From DASXUG01 sp036504995 (GTDB lineage: Bacteria > Pseudomonadota > Gammaproteobacteria > Burkholderiales > Methylophilaceae), in NCBI GenBank assembly GCA_036504995.1, contig DASXUG010000008.1:248001-312000 (forward strand): 64,000 bases of DNA. Reading direction: 5' to 3'. Shown here piece after piece: positions 15,284 through 23,781 of this stretch. Below the pieces are notes generated by a model. It ran no database searches, was not told the DNA's origin, and saw nothing but the letters and a program-made list of their open reading frames with translations. The number at the start of each line of letters is the position of its first letter. Position 1 is the stretch's first letter. The position numbers were made by a program, and so were the translations under genes.

Positions 15284-15850
15284 TCTAAAAGTATCAAGTA
15301 AAATTTAATGGAAGCAGGGTTGATGGTATAGTTAGAATAAAACTTAACCTTGCTGAGCTGTTTTTGTTAAATGATACTAGGTATTTATAGAGCACGCCTA
15401 ATGTTTCTTTTTCGATGTGTAGTTGCTCAACTAACCTAAGCTTTTCTCATATAACGATAGTATCTGCGCCTCTTCGCTTTGTTGCGCCCTTCTACTCTTA
15501 TAAACCAATAGTAATTGGTTAAATTACTAACCCATGCGGGTAGTTTTATATCAGGTTGTGGTTTGAATCCATAAATCATATTTTTTAATGGGTACTTACG
15601 TTCTTTTTACCATCGTTTTTCATGATTCCTGTTGTATTGTGTCCGTAATATAAATCTAGGACGCGCCCCTACCAGCCGTTGTTAGGGCATGGCTAGAGAT
15701 GTGCCGATTTATAGCAGAATTAGCCTGTTGGGTGTTTCTTTAACGTGGGGATAATTAGCAAAAAAGAAGCTAGAAAAACTGCCAGTGTGAGTTTTTAAAT
15801 TGGAAGATTTGTTTTACAACTGACTATTACGAGATGCTGCGAGGGGTAAC
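15284..15850. other. Region between the TIR-like gene and tRNA-Ser
   Basis: About 570 bases. It holds one plausible small gene on the minus strand (15436-15579, listed separately). AACCAAT/ATTGGTT (15503-15509, 15514-15520) is an inverted repeat inside that gene. I see nothing else I can support; it may be the remains of earlier insertions beside dif. Confidence 0.4.
15436..15579 (-). CDS. Small basic protein, possibly a gene remnant
   Basis: A 47-residue ORF beginning MIYGFKPQPDIKLPAW and ending in the strongly basic, aromatic stretch NKAKRRRYYRYMRKA. The composition (Trp, Tyr, Arg clusters) looks like a real nucleic-acid-binding protein rather than random sequence. A stop (TAA) occurs 8 codons upstream in the same frame, and no ribosome binding site precedes the ATG. 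It could be a shortened form of a longer protein carried by mobile elements. Function unknown. Confidence 0.4.
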   Translation of the reverse strand: MIYGFKPQPDIKLPAWVSNLTNYYWFIRVEGRNKAKRRRYYRYMRKA

Positions 15851-15940
15851 TGGCGGAAGAGGTGAGATTCGAACTCACGGTGGGCGTGAACCCACGACAG
15901 TTTTCAAGACTGTAGCATTAAACCGCTCTGCCACTCTTCC
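15851..15940 (-). tRNA. tRNA-Ser (anticodon TGA)
   Basis: A 90-base class II tRNA with the acceptor stem GGAAGAG/CTCTTCC, anticodon loop CTTGAAA (anticodon TGA), a long variable arm (GTGGGTTCACGCCCAC), T-loop GTTCGAATC and an encoded CCA end. It lies 45 bases downstream of def on the same strand. Confidence 0.96.
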
Positions 15941-15985
15941 AGTCGGGCTTGTCATTTAACAAGGACAACATTGTATCATAAGATT

Positions 15986-16519
15986 TTAGTCGTCTGCTAC
16001 TTCCAAATCAGGAAAAAGTACTTCTGAATAGCCAAAATTCCGCAAGTCATTGATGCGCATAGGATATAAAATCCCATCGAGATGATCGCACTCATGTTGC
16101 ACCACGCGCGCATGGAAGCCGCTAACCAAGCGGTCAATCGCATTGCCATATTGATCAACCCCTGTGTAATGTAAACGGCTATACCGAGATACTAAGCCGC
16201 GCATACCTGGGACTGATAAGCACCCTTCCCACCCGTCATCCGTTTCATCGCTAATCGTTTTTAAAACGGGGTTAATCAATACGGTATAAGGTACTTGCTC
16301 AGCATCTGGATAGCGTGGGTTATGCCCTACCCCAAAAATCACCACGCGCTTGCTTACGCCAATTTGAGGGGCTGCAATGCCTGCGCCATGCATATGCGCC
16401 ATGGTGTCTTGCATATCTTCAATCAAGGCATGTAATTCTGGCGTATCAAATTGATCTATTGGGGTGGCAACCTCGAATAATAGTGGGTCACCCATACGCA
16501 ATACTGGTTTAATTGGCAT
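15986..16519 (-). CDS. def: Peptide deformylase
   Basis: Removes the formyl group from the N-terminal methionine of new proteins. All three family motifs are intact: GAGIAAPQIG (about 43-52), EGCLSVPG with the metal-binding cysteine (about 98-105) and QHECDHLDG with the HExxH-type site (about 139-147). At 177 residues the length is usual. The start ATG lies within the 3' end of the upstream phosphorylase gene (11-base overlap), so they form an operon. It is not next to fmt, where many bacteria keep it; a second deformylase may exist elsewhere. Confidence 0.93.
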   Translation of the reverse strand: MPIKPVLRMGDPLLFEVATPIDQFDTPELHALIEDMQDTMAHMHGAGIAAPQIGVSKRVVIFGVGHNPRYPDAEQVPYTVLINPVLKTISDETDDGWEGCLSVPGMRGLVSRYSRLHYTGVDQYGNAIDRLVSGFHARVVQHECDHLDGILYPMRINDLRNFGYSEVLFPDLEVADD

Positions 16520-17267
16520 GTAACAATACCACCTGTTCTATTAATAATCGGACACGCTGCATGGTTTCATCTAATACTTTGCCGATTTCATCATGACTAA
16601 TTTCGTGCAAGCTATTACCGCGCCCTGCTGCATGATTCGCTACTGGGCAGATGGCTGCGTAGTTAATGCCAAGCTCACGCGCTAATGACGCTTCTGGCAT
16701 GCCTGTCATGCCTACTAACGTTGCGCCATCACGTTCTAGGCGATTAATCTCGGCAGCCGTTTCCAACCTAGGGCCTTGCACAGCGGCATAGACCCCTCCA
16801 TCAACAATCGCTTGCCCAGCTTGCAATGCCGCTTTTTTGCATAAGTCGCGTAATTTTGGGGAGTATGGTTGAGTAAAGTCCACATGTTTCACTGGCTCAG
16901 GGCTATCCTGGTTTTCACCATCAAAATAGGTGTTTTTACGACCATGTGTGTAATCAATAATTTGGTCTGGTATGGCGATTTTACTTGGGCCTAAATCGGG
17001 GTGTATGCCACCTACGGTTGCCACTGCCACAATGTCACACACCCCTGCAGAATGTAATGCCCATACATTTGCACGGTAATTAATTGCGTGCGGAGGGATG
17101 GTGTGGCCGCTACCATGGCGAGGAATGAAAATTAATGGTTTGCCTGCGATCTCACCAAAGGTTAACGGGCCTGAAGGCTCTCCATATGGTGTACGGATGA
17201 GCTGCCTGCGTTTGATCTCTAAATTAGCAAGTTGCGTTAAACCTGTGCCGCCGATAATCCCTAACAT
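16509..17267 (-). CDS. S-methyl-5'-thioinosine / methylthioadenosine phosphorylase family
   Basis: A 252-residue purine nucleoside phosphorylase of the MTAP family, which recycles the methylthio-nucleoside left by polyamine synthesis and AHL synthesis. Visible motifs are the N-terminal IIGGTGL, the phosphate-binding PRHGSGHTIPPH, the substrate region AVQGPRLETAAEI and VGMTGMPEASLARE. The segment VANHAAGRG carries asparagine where adenine-specific enzymes usually have aspartate, which favours a 6-oxopurine such as methylthioinosine, as in the Pseudomonas enzyme. Specificity is inference. Operon with def. Confidence 0.85.
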   Translation of the reverse strand: MLGIIGGTGLTQLANLEIKRRQLIRTPYGEPSGPLTFGEIAGKPLIFIPRHGSGHTIPPHAINYRANVWALHSAGVCDIVAVATVGGIHPDLGPSKIAIPDQIIDYTHGRKNTYFDGENQDSPEPVKHVDFTQPYSPKLRDLCKKAALQAGQAIVDGGVYAAVQGPRLETAAEINRLERDGATLVGMTGMPEASLARELGINYAAICPVANHAAGRGNSLHEISHDEIGKVLDETMQRVRLLIEQVVLLHAN

Positions 17268-17371
17268 AATAATTGTTGCATTCTGAACTTGTCCTAAATT
17301 TGAGCGTGCGCAAATTGTAACGTAAAAAACTCTATTTTAGCGCGAGTATCGGCTGAGTTAATCGCCAATTT

Positions 17372-18250
17372 ATGGCATACTCCAGCCACATGAATACCCC
17401 AGCCAATATATCTGTCCAACAAGCTAGTTTAGCGCACGCGCAATCGCACTATGAAAACTTTCCCGTAGCCTCTATTTTATTGCCAAAATCATTACGTGAG
17501 CCGATTAGTTTGATTTACTCATTTGCAAGACAAGCGGATGATTTTGCAGATGAAGGCGATTTAACGCCTGAACAGCGATTGGCTTTACTTGATGGCTTTA
17601 AGCAGGAGCTAGATTTAATTCAAGCGTATATCAAGCCGAATACTGATTTTTTTGTTTCGTTGGGTGAGATGATTCGTGCGCGACAACTGCCATTAGAGCC
17701 GTTTTATGATCTGTTAAATGCTTTTAGCCAAGATGTAGTCAAAGCTCGATATGAAAATTTTGGTGAGGTGATAGATTACTGCCGCCGCTCAGCCAACCCA
17801 GTAGGCAGGCTGATGTTACATCTTTACGGCAAAGCAACGCCACACAATATTGGTCTATCTGACGCCATTTGCTCGGCTCTGCAAATTATTAACTTTTTGC
17901 AAGATGTTGCTATTGATTACAAAAAAGACCGCATTTACTTCCCGCAAGATGAAATGCGCAAATACAAAATAACTGAGCAACATATTGTCAATGCAGATGG
18001 CGGCCACCCTGCTTGGGCAAATTTTATGGAATTTAACATCAATCGCGCCCGACGCTTGCTGCAATCTGGGGCACCACTAGGGGTAATACTGACTGGTCGA
18101 ATCGGGTTGGAAATGCGTAGCATTATTGCAGGTGGCGAGCGTATTTTATACAAGCTACATCAATCACGTGGTGACGTGTTTACACAGCGGCCAGTGCTCA
18201 ACAAAAAAGATTGGGCTTATATCTTGTACCGCGCTTTTTCTAAAAGATAA
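17372..18250 (+). CDS. hpnC: Squalene pathway synthase HpnC (hydroxysqualene synthase)
   Basis: First of three genes that make squalene in bacteria without a classical squalene synthase. HpnC converts presqualene diphosphate to hydroxysqualene. The N-terminus has HYENFPVASILLPK, and the two aspartate-rich sites are visible: RQADDFADEGD and LQDVAIDYKKDRIYFP. At 292 residues it is of normal length. The ATG at 17372 or the one at 17390 may be the start; neither has a clear ribosome binding site. It is followed after 5 bases by hpnD. Squalene feeds hopanoids or C30 carotenoids. Confidence 0.92.
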   Translation: MAYSSHMNTPANISVQQASLAHAQSHYENFPVASILLPKSLREPISLIYSFARQADDFADEGDLTPEQRLALLDGFKQELDLIQAYIKPNTDFFVSLGEMIRARQLPLEPFYDLLNAFSQDVVKARYENFGEVIDYCRRSANPVGRLMLHLYGKATPHNIGLSDAICSALQIINFLQDVAIDYKKDRIYFPQDEMRKYKITEQHIVNADGGHPAWANFMEFNINRARRLLQSGAPLGVILTGRIGLEMRSIIAGGERILYKLHQSRGDVFTQRPVLNKKDWAYILYRAFSKR

Positions 18251-18255
18251 GCATT

Positions 18256-19092
18256 ATGACGCCACAACAATATTGCGAACAAAAGGCCGCTGCGAGTGGC
18301 TCTAGTTTTTATGCTAGCTTTAGATTTTTATCAAAAGCGAAACGTGAGGCAATGATTGCGCTTTACGCTTTTTGTCGTGAGGTAGACGATATTGCGGATG
18401 AATGCACCGATATTAATATCGCCCGTACGAAACTGGCGTGGTGGCGCGCTGAAATTAACAATTTATACCAAGGTAATCCGCAACACCCTGTGAGCAAAGC
18501 GCTAGTGGAACCTATCAAAACCTATAGCCTCATTCAAGAGCACTTTATTGAAATAATTGATGGTATGGAGATGGATTGCGACCAAAATCGCTACGCCGAT
18601 TTTAAAGAGCTACAGCTCTACTGCTATCGTGTTGCCAGTGTAGTCGGCTTATTGTCCGCCAGTATTTTTGGCTATACCAATCGCAATACACTTAAATATG
18701 CGCATGATCTAGGCATGGCGTTCCAACTTACCAATATCATTCGCGATGTAGGTGAAGACGCTCGCAGAGGCCGTATATATCTGCCATTAGATGAAGTCGC
18801 TAAGGCTGGCTTAACAGAGCATGATATTTTGCATTGTGTCGAGTCTGATAAGTTTAAAGTGCTGATGGAGTTTCAAATTGAGCGGGCAGAAACTTTCTAC
18901 GACAAAGCGTTGCGTGCCCTACCCTCAGAGGATAAAAAAGCCCAGCTGCCAGGTTTGATGATGGCGGCTATCTATCGCACCCTACTCCGCGAAATTAAGG
19001 CGGATGGCGCCGAAAAAGTGCTTAACACCAAAACTTCACTAGGTGGCTTTCGTAAACTTTGGCTAGCCTTTAGTACATGGCTGAGACACTGA
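18256..19092 (+). CDS. hpnD: Presqualene diphosphate synthase HpnD
   Basis: Joins two farnesyl diphosphates to presqualene diphosphate. Motifs: SSFYASFRFLSKAKREAM, the first aspartate-rich site EVDDIADE (about residues 42-49) and the second, LTNIIRDVGEDARRGRIYLP, of which the core is RDVGEDARRGR. At 278 residues it is a typical size. It lies between hpnC and hpnE, overlapping hpnE by 16 bases, so translation is coupled. Confidence 0.93.
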   Translation: MTPQQYCEQKAAASGSSFYASFRFLSKAKREAMIALYAFCREVDDIADECTDINIARTKLAWWRAEINNLYQGNPQHPVSKALVEPIKTYSLIQEHFIEIIDGMEMDCDQNRYADFKELQLYCYRVASVVGLLSASIFGYTNRNTLKYAHDLGMAFQLTNIIRDVGEDARRGRIYLPLDEVAKAGLTEHDILHCVESDKFKVLMEFQIERAETFYDKALRALPSEDKKAQLPGLMMAAIYRTLLREIKADGAEKVLNTKTSLGGFRKLWLAFSTWLRH

Positions 19093-20402
19093 ATACACGC
19101 GTTGCCATCATTGGTGGGGGTTGTGCGGGGCTTGCAGCAGCAGCAAAACTGGCCCAACAAAATATTCCCGTGACCTTGTTTGAAGCCGGCCCGCAACTTG
19201 GTGGGCGCGCGCGGAAAGTGAGCTATCAGGGCTTAGAAATTGATAATGGTCAGCATATATTGCTAGGTGCTTATCAAGAAACCTTGCAACTGCTTAAATT
19301 AGTGGGTGTAGATTTTAAGCGTACGTTGCAGCGCCTGCCGTTAACTATGCATATGCAAGATGTGCATACGCAAGCACAGCTAATATTAAAAACCTGTCAG
19401 CATCTGCCTGCCCCACTCCACCTGCTGGCAGGCTTAGTTAGCGCGAAAGGTCTATCTGCGAAAGATAAATGGCTAGCCATACGCATGATGGCGCTTTTAC
19501 ACATTAACCGTTTTAAACTTAATCAAGATATAGATTTACACACGCTGCTCGCTAGGCACAAACAATCTACAAATTTAATTCAGAACTTATGGGAACCACT
19601 CTGCCTGGCCGCCTTAAATACGCCGATAAAACAGGCAAGCAGCCAAGTTTTTTTAAATGTATTGCGCGATAGTTTTGCAAGAAAAAAAACTGATAGCGAT
19701 ATGCTGCTCGCTAGAGTGGATTTAACTAGCCTGATTGGCGATCCTATTAGTCGTTATATCCAATCAAAGAATGGCGAAGTGTGCCACGCTACTATTGATA
19801 AAATCGTAGTTGCTCAACATGGTTACAGTTTAAGCTCATCACTTGGGGATCGCTTGTTTAGTCATGTTGTGCTGGCAGTTGCCCCACATCAGCTTGGTAA
19901 GATTGCACCAAATGGATTGTTTGATGATGCATTGGGCGGCATAGTCCAAGCATTTAGCTACCAACCCATCACTACCCTATATTTACAATTTTCAACCGAT
20001 ACGCGCTTGCCTCTTGCTATGCAAGGGATGGTAAACAGCATCAGTCAGTGGGTGTTTGATCGTGGCCAAGTGTGCGATCAACATGGTTTGATTGCCGTAG
20101 TTGTTAGCGCGCATGGAGTGCATAGTGGCATGACACAGGCTGAGCTTACTGAAGCCGTGATAAAAGAAATAACACTAGCCTTCAAGCTGCAAGCACCGTT
20201 ATGGTTTAAAATAATCACCGAAAAGCGTGCAACATTTAGCTGCGATGTTGGTATAAAACGACCAGCAAACACAACTGTATTGCCTAATCTATATCTTGCT
20301 GGCGATTACACCGAGGGCGACTATCCTGCCACCATAGAGGGTGCAGTGAGAAGTGGCGTAAAATGTGCGTCATTAATCAGCAAACAACTTCAATCATCAT
20401 AA
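19077..20402 (+). CDS. hpnE: Hydroxysqualene dehydroxylase HpnE
   Basis: FAD-dependent amine-oxidase-like enzyme that reduces hydroxysqualene to squalene. The N-terminal FAD-binding motif VAIIGGGCAGLAAAAKL (8-24) is followed by FEAGPQLGGRAR. The C-terminus has the second FAD contact LYLAGDYTEGDYPATIEGAV. The length of 441 residues is normal. It starts within the end of hpnD and closes the hpnCDE set; the gene for a squalene-hopene cyclase or desaturase is not in this window. Confidence 0.93.
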   Translation: MAETLNTRVAIIGGGCAGLAAAAKLAQQNIPVTLFEAGPQLGGRARKVSYQGLEIDNGQHILLGAYQETLQLLKLVGVDFKRTLQRLPLTMHMQDVHTQAQLILKTCQHLPAPLHLLAGLVSAKGLSAKDKWLAIRMMALLHINRFKLNQDIDLHTLLARHKQSTNLIQNLWEPLCLAALNTPIKQASSQVFLNVLRDSFARKKTDSDMLLARVDLTSLIGDPISRYIQSKNGEVCHATIDKIVVAQHGYSLSSSLGDRLFSHVVLAVAPHQLGKIAPNGLFDDALGGIVQAFSYQPITTLYLQFSTDTRLPLAMQGMVNSISQWVFDRGQVCDQHGLIAVVVSAHGVHSGMTQAELTEAVIKEITLAFKLQAPLWFKIITEKRATFSCDVGIKRPANTTVLPNLYLAGDYTEGDYPATIEGAVRSGVKCASLISKQLQSS

Positions 20403-20415
20403 CTTTAGGAAAATC

Positions 20416-20811
20416 ATGCCCACACAATTTAGCGAGTTTTTAATCAACTGGGGCATCATGAGTGCTTCGCTTTGGGTGGCTAGCTTTTTGTTTAGGGGTC
20501 TTAAATTTGATAACCATAGCGCATTACTAATCTCCGCACTAGTATTGGGTTTTGTTAACGCAGTGGTCAAACCTATTTTATTTTTACTCACCTTTCCGCT
20601 CACTATCGTTACGCTTGGCCTGTTTTATCTGGCTCTTAATGCTTTTATGATTCAGTTAGTCGCCAAATTGGTGAAAGGTTTCTCTGTCAGTGGATTTTGG
20701 ACAGCATTGTTTGTCAGTATATTTATCGCATTTTTTGCCAGCTTCTTAGAAAGCTTTTTCCCTGGTACCACGACTATCCTTATTTCTAAAGGCAACACCA
20801 TTTCAGTATGA
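20416..20811 (+). CDS. Phage holin family IV-like membrane protein
   Basis: A 131-residue protein with four hydrophobic segments (WGIMSASLWVASFLF, LLISALVLGFVNAVV, FPLTIVTLGLFYLALNAFMI and GFWTALFVSIFIAFFASFL). This is the small COG1950-type membrane family annotated as holin-like, common in bacterial chromosomes and not a sign of a prophage. AGGA precedes the ATG at 20406-20409. It ends with a 4-base overlap (ATGA) with the next gene. Function unknown. Confidence 0.75.
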   Translation: MPTQFSEFLINWGIMSASLWVASFLFRGLKFDNHSALLISALVLGFVNAVVKPILFLLTFPLTIVTLGLFYLALNAFMIQLVAKLVKGFSVSGFWTALFVSIFIAFFASFLESFFPGTTTILISKGNTISV

Positions 20812-21548
20812 TGCAAATCCCAGCACTTCCCCCAGTTTCAGCGCAATGTTTAAAAGACCGTGTCATTGTAGTCACGGGCGCAGGTCAAGGTATAGGCAAG
20901 TTTGTTGCTACAAGTTATGCGCAACATGGCGCAACGGTAATTTTGTTAGGCAGAACGCAAGCAAAGTTAGAAGCGACTTACGATGAAATCGTGGCTGCGC
21001 AATATCCAGAGCCTTTAATATTTACGATGGATTTAGAAAAAGCGACTGAAAATGACTACCAAGCAATGGCAGAAGGCATTTACCAGCAGCTTGGTCGTCT
21101 AGATGGTATTTTGCACAATGCGGCGCATCTGGATAATTTAAGCCCGCTAGCTATACAAACTGTGAGCCAGTTTGAAGCAGCATTTAAGGTCAATGTTATT
21201 GCGCCTTTTGCTTTAACCAAAGCCTGCCTGCCGCTGCTGCAAAGAGCGAGTGACGCATCGGTGGTTTTTACCTCCACATCTGCTGTTCAAACGGCTGGTG
21301 CCTATTGGGGTGCGCATAGTGCGAGTAAATGCGCGGCAGACCATATGGTGAAAACTTGGGCGCACGAGCTTGAAACCACCGCAGTTCGCTTAAATAGTGT
21401 GGTTCCAGGGGCATTGCAAAGCCCTCAGCGTAAAAAAACTCACCCAGGCGAAGTGCACGATAACTTACCAAGTATTGAAACTAAGCTGCCCATTTATATA
21501 TATTTAATGATGGCAGAGAGTAAGCAGGTAACTGGGCAGGTATTTTAA
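20808..21548 (+). CDS. YciK-like short-chain dehydrogenase, catalytic Tyr replaced by His
   Basis: A 246-residue SDR family protein. The cofactor motif VVTGAGQGIGKFVA (TGxxxGxG) lies at about 20-33, HNAAH replaces the NNAG-type motif, and the serine of VFTSTSAV is present. The catalytic YxxxK reads H170-SAS-K174, the codon being CAT at 21315-21317. Without the tyrosine it may not work as a classical dehydrogenase. In related bacteria yciK lies next to gph/ubiG; here it follows the holin-like gene by overlap. Confidence 0.82.
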   Translation: MMQIPALPPVSAQCLKDRVIVVTGAGQGIGKFVATSYAQHGATVILLGRTQAKLEATYDEIVAAQYPEPLIFTMDLEKATENDYQAMAEGIYQQLGRLDGILHNAAHLDNLSPLAIQTVSQFEAAFKVNVIAPFALTKACLPLLQRASDASVVFTSTSAVQTAGAYWGAHSASKCAADHMVKTWAHELETTAVRLNSVVPGALQSPQRKKTHPGEVHDNLPSIETKLPIYIYLMMAESKQVTGQVF

Positions 21549-21602
21549 TGATGTTTCTGTGATATCTACTTAAACGGGCCAGTTATTCACGGCAAATACA
21601 AA

Positions 21603-21626
21603 AAAGGGATGCATTTGCATCCCTTT
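21603..21626. terminator. Bidirectional terminator between convergent genes
   Basis: AAAGGGATGCA (21603-21613) pairs with TGCATCCCTTT (21616-21626), flanked by A and T runs. It lies between the SDR gene and the leftward cytochrome gene, serving both. Confidence 0.85.
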
Positions 21627-21654
21627 ATCTAATAACTAACGCTTACAAGTCTAA

Positions 21655-22296
21655 TCAAGCAGCTGGCGCCGCTTTTTTGACCTTTTTGGTTTTTTTAGAC
21701 TTTTTAGTTGTTGTATTTGCAGGTTTTTCTGCAGTGCTTGTGGTGCTTGCGGGCACTGCAGTATTAGCTGTTTCTGATGCTTTCGTAGCCTCGTCAGCTT
21801 TAGCTGGCTCTGCTGCTTTTACTGGGGCAGCACCCACTGCATTGCTGCGCAAGAAAGCCACCACTTTCAATACTTCATCTGGTGTTAGGCCTTGCGTAGG
21901 ATCATCTGGCTGCATCAAGCCTACGCCTTTCGCCCCCATACCCCCTGCAGTTCCGCCCCAAATGGTTTCAAAAATACCTTGATCGTTAGCATTTTTCGGG
22001 TAGTTCCACTTGTCATCTGTTAAGTTAGGGCCGACTGCTCCTTCACCATGCGCACCATGACAAGCGGTACAGCTATAAAGCTGGAATGTTTTTTTGCCTG
22101 CTTTGATTGCATCAGCATTGCCAAGATAAGTATTTTTACCAGAACTCAAAAATTCCTTAGCCGCTGGGCTATTAAAAGACTCGGCAGGAATTGCTAGAGT
22201 CTTACCATCGGCAGTAGAAGTAAATGTAATCGCTGCATTTGCAGTAAATGACACGCTTGAAAGTAATACAGCAGCGAGTAATTTTGAAGTTTTCAT
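21655..22296 (-). CDS. Periplasmic c-type cytochrome, cytochrome cL-like (MxaG/XoxG type)
   Basis: The signal peptide MKTSKLLAAVLLSSVSFTANA is followed by a mono-haem domain with CTACHGAHGEG (haem site) and GPNLTDDKWNYPKNANDQG, IFETIWGGTAGGMG and EVLKVVAFLRS. The pattern after the haem site resembles the cytochromes cL that take electrons from PQQ methanol dehydrogenases. The axial methionine is probably in GGMGAKG or GLMQPD. The last 60 residues are an Ala/Thr/Lys tail ending KKSKKTKKVKKAAPAA, unusual for a cytochrome. The ATG at 22296 has AGG 7 bases upstream; the codon at 22302 is TTG. Partner assignment is inference. Confidence 0.72.
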   Translation of the reverse strand: MKTSKLLAAVLLSSVSFTANAAITFTSTADGKTLAIPAESFNSPAAKEFLSSGKNTYLGNADAIKAGKKTFQLYSCTACHGAHGEGAVGPNLTDDKWNYPKNANDQGIFETIWGGTAGGMGAKGVGLMQPDDPTQGLTPDEVLKVVAFLRSNAVGAAPVKAAEPAKADEATKASETANTAVPASTTSTAEKPANTTTKKSKKTKKVKKAAPAA

Positions 22297-22398
22297 GATC
22301 AACCTATCAAATATTTAAAATATAAATATATTGCTAAACACATTAAGCAATACATAAAGTGACCATCTTAATAATTTTATTTGTAAAGTAAACATGAT

Positions 22399-23757
22399 TT
22401 AAACATTTTTTACCTTTTCAAGCGCTTGCTCGAGCCTTTCTACGGCAAACACTTGCATATCTTTGATCGCTTGTTTTGGTGCATTGGCTTTGGGGACAAT
22501 TGCATGAGTAAATCCCAGTTTGGCAGCCTCTTTTAAACGCTCCTGGCCACGCTGCACTGGACGTACCTCTCCAGCCAAACCAACCTCACCAAATACAATA
22601 AGTTTATTATTTAATGGTTTGTTTTTTAAAGAGGATACAATCGCTAACAGCACAGCCAAATCCACAGCTGGTTCACTAATTTTGACGCCGCCGACTGCAT
22701 TCACAAACACATCTTGGTCAAAGCAAGCGATACCCGCATGCCGATGTAATACCGCCAATAGCATGGCCAAACGGTTTTGTTCTAGGCCAACGCATAAGCG
22801 CTTAGGGTTGGGCGCATGCGCCTCGTCAACTAAGGCCTGCACTTCAACCAATAAAGGCCTAGTTCCTTCTTGCGTTACGGTGATGCAGGAGCCTGCAACT
22901 TGTTCGGCGTGATGCGATAAAAACAGCGCAGATGGATTGCTAACTTCACGTAAACCCTTTTCTGTCATGGCAAATACGCCAAGCTCATTGACGGCGCCAA
23001 AACGGTTCTTAAAGGCACGGATTAATCGAAAGCTTGAGTTAGGGTCGCCCTCGAAATATAAAACCGTATCAACAATATGTTCCAGCACCCTAGGGCCTGC
23101 TAATGCACCTTCTTTAGTGACATGACCCACTAAAATAACGGCAATCCCTAGTTGTTTTGCCACACGAGTTAGTTGAGCAGAGCACTCGCGCACTTGGGCG
23201 ACTGAGCCTGGGGCTGATTGCAATGCTTCTGAATAGACTGTTTGAATGGAGTCTATAACGGCAATTTCTGGTTTGTGGGTTTGCAATATAGCCAGAATTT
23301 TTTCAAGCTGAATTTCTGCTAATAAATCAATGGGGCTAGCATCTAGGCCAAGGCGTTTGGCACGCATCGCAATTTGTTGGGCGGACTCTTCGCCGCTGAC
23401 ATACAGGGCTTTTCTTGTCTTACCTACATGACATAGTGTTTGTAGTAACAAGGTTGATTTGCCAATACCTGGATCACCACCAATCAACACTACCCCACCA
23501 TCAACAAAGCCGCCGCCAAGTACACGGTCAAACTCACTGATTCCTGAGGGTTGGCGTGGCACTTCTGCGGCTTCTACCTCGGCTAGTTTTTGCAAACCAG
23601 CACTGGGTGCTAAAGCAGCGTAGCGATTGCTAGTTACAGTTTCAGCAATGGACTCAACAAGGGTGTTCCAAGCCATGCAACTAGGGCATTGCCCTTGCCA
23701 TTTGGGTGATTGCCCCCCACACTCTGTACAACTGTAGATAGTTTTCGCTTTAGCCAT
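22399..23757 (-). CDS. radA: DNA repair and branch-migration protein RadA
   Basis: A 452-residue protein. The N-terminal zinc finger is CTECGGQSPKWQGQCPSC (9-26), the Walker A motif is GGDPGIGKST, the RadA-specific KNRFG motif is present (FKNRFGAVNELG) and the C-terminus is Lon-like (VGLEQNRLAMLLAVL). It processes recombination intermediates with RecA. It lies downstream of dnaB on the same strand with 24 bases between them, an operon-like arrangement common in proteobacteria. Confidence 0.96.
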   Translation of the reverse strand: MAKAKTIYSCTECGGQSPKWQGQCPSCMAWNTLVESIAETVTSNRYAALAPSAGLQKLAEVEAAEVPRQPSGISEFDRVLGGGFVDGGVVLIGGDPGIGKSTLLLQTLCHVGKTRKALYVSGEESAQQIAMRAKRLGLDASPIDLLAEIQLEKILAILQTHKPEIAVIDSIQTVYSEALQSAPGSVAQVRECSAQLTRVAKQLGIAVILVGHVTKEGALAGPRVLEHIVDTVLYFEGDPNSSFRLIRAFKNRFGAVNELGVFAMTEKGLREVSNPSALFLSHHAEQVAGSCITVTQEGTRPLLVEVQALVDEAHAPNPKRLCVGLEQNRLAMLLAVLHRHAGIACFDQDVFVNAVGGVKISEPAVDLAVLLAIVSSLKNKPLNNKLIVFGEVGLAGEVRPVQRGQERLKEAAKLGFTHAIVPKANAPKQAIKDMQVFAVERLEQALEKVKNV

Positions 23758-23781
23758 ACAAGGTGTGCTTACTAACCGCGG

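Noticed and set aside
15436..15475. A reversed dif-like sequence around CATATAACGATAGTATCTGCGCC
   Set aside because: Too many mismatches in both arms, and it lies inside the small basic ORF.
20416..20811. Holin gene as a sign of a second prophage
   Set aside because: The COG1950-type family is chromosomal and widespread, and its neighbours are housekeeping genes.
21677..21982. A 101-codon hydrophobic frame on the + strand opposite the cytochrome tail
   Set aside because: It mirrors the Ala/Lys-rich tail codons and has no start signals or independent support.
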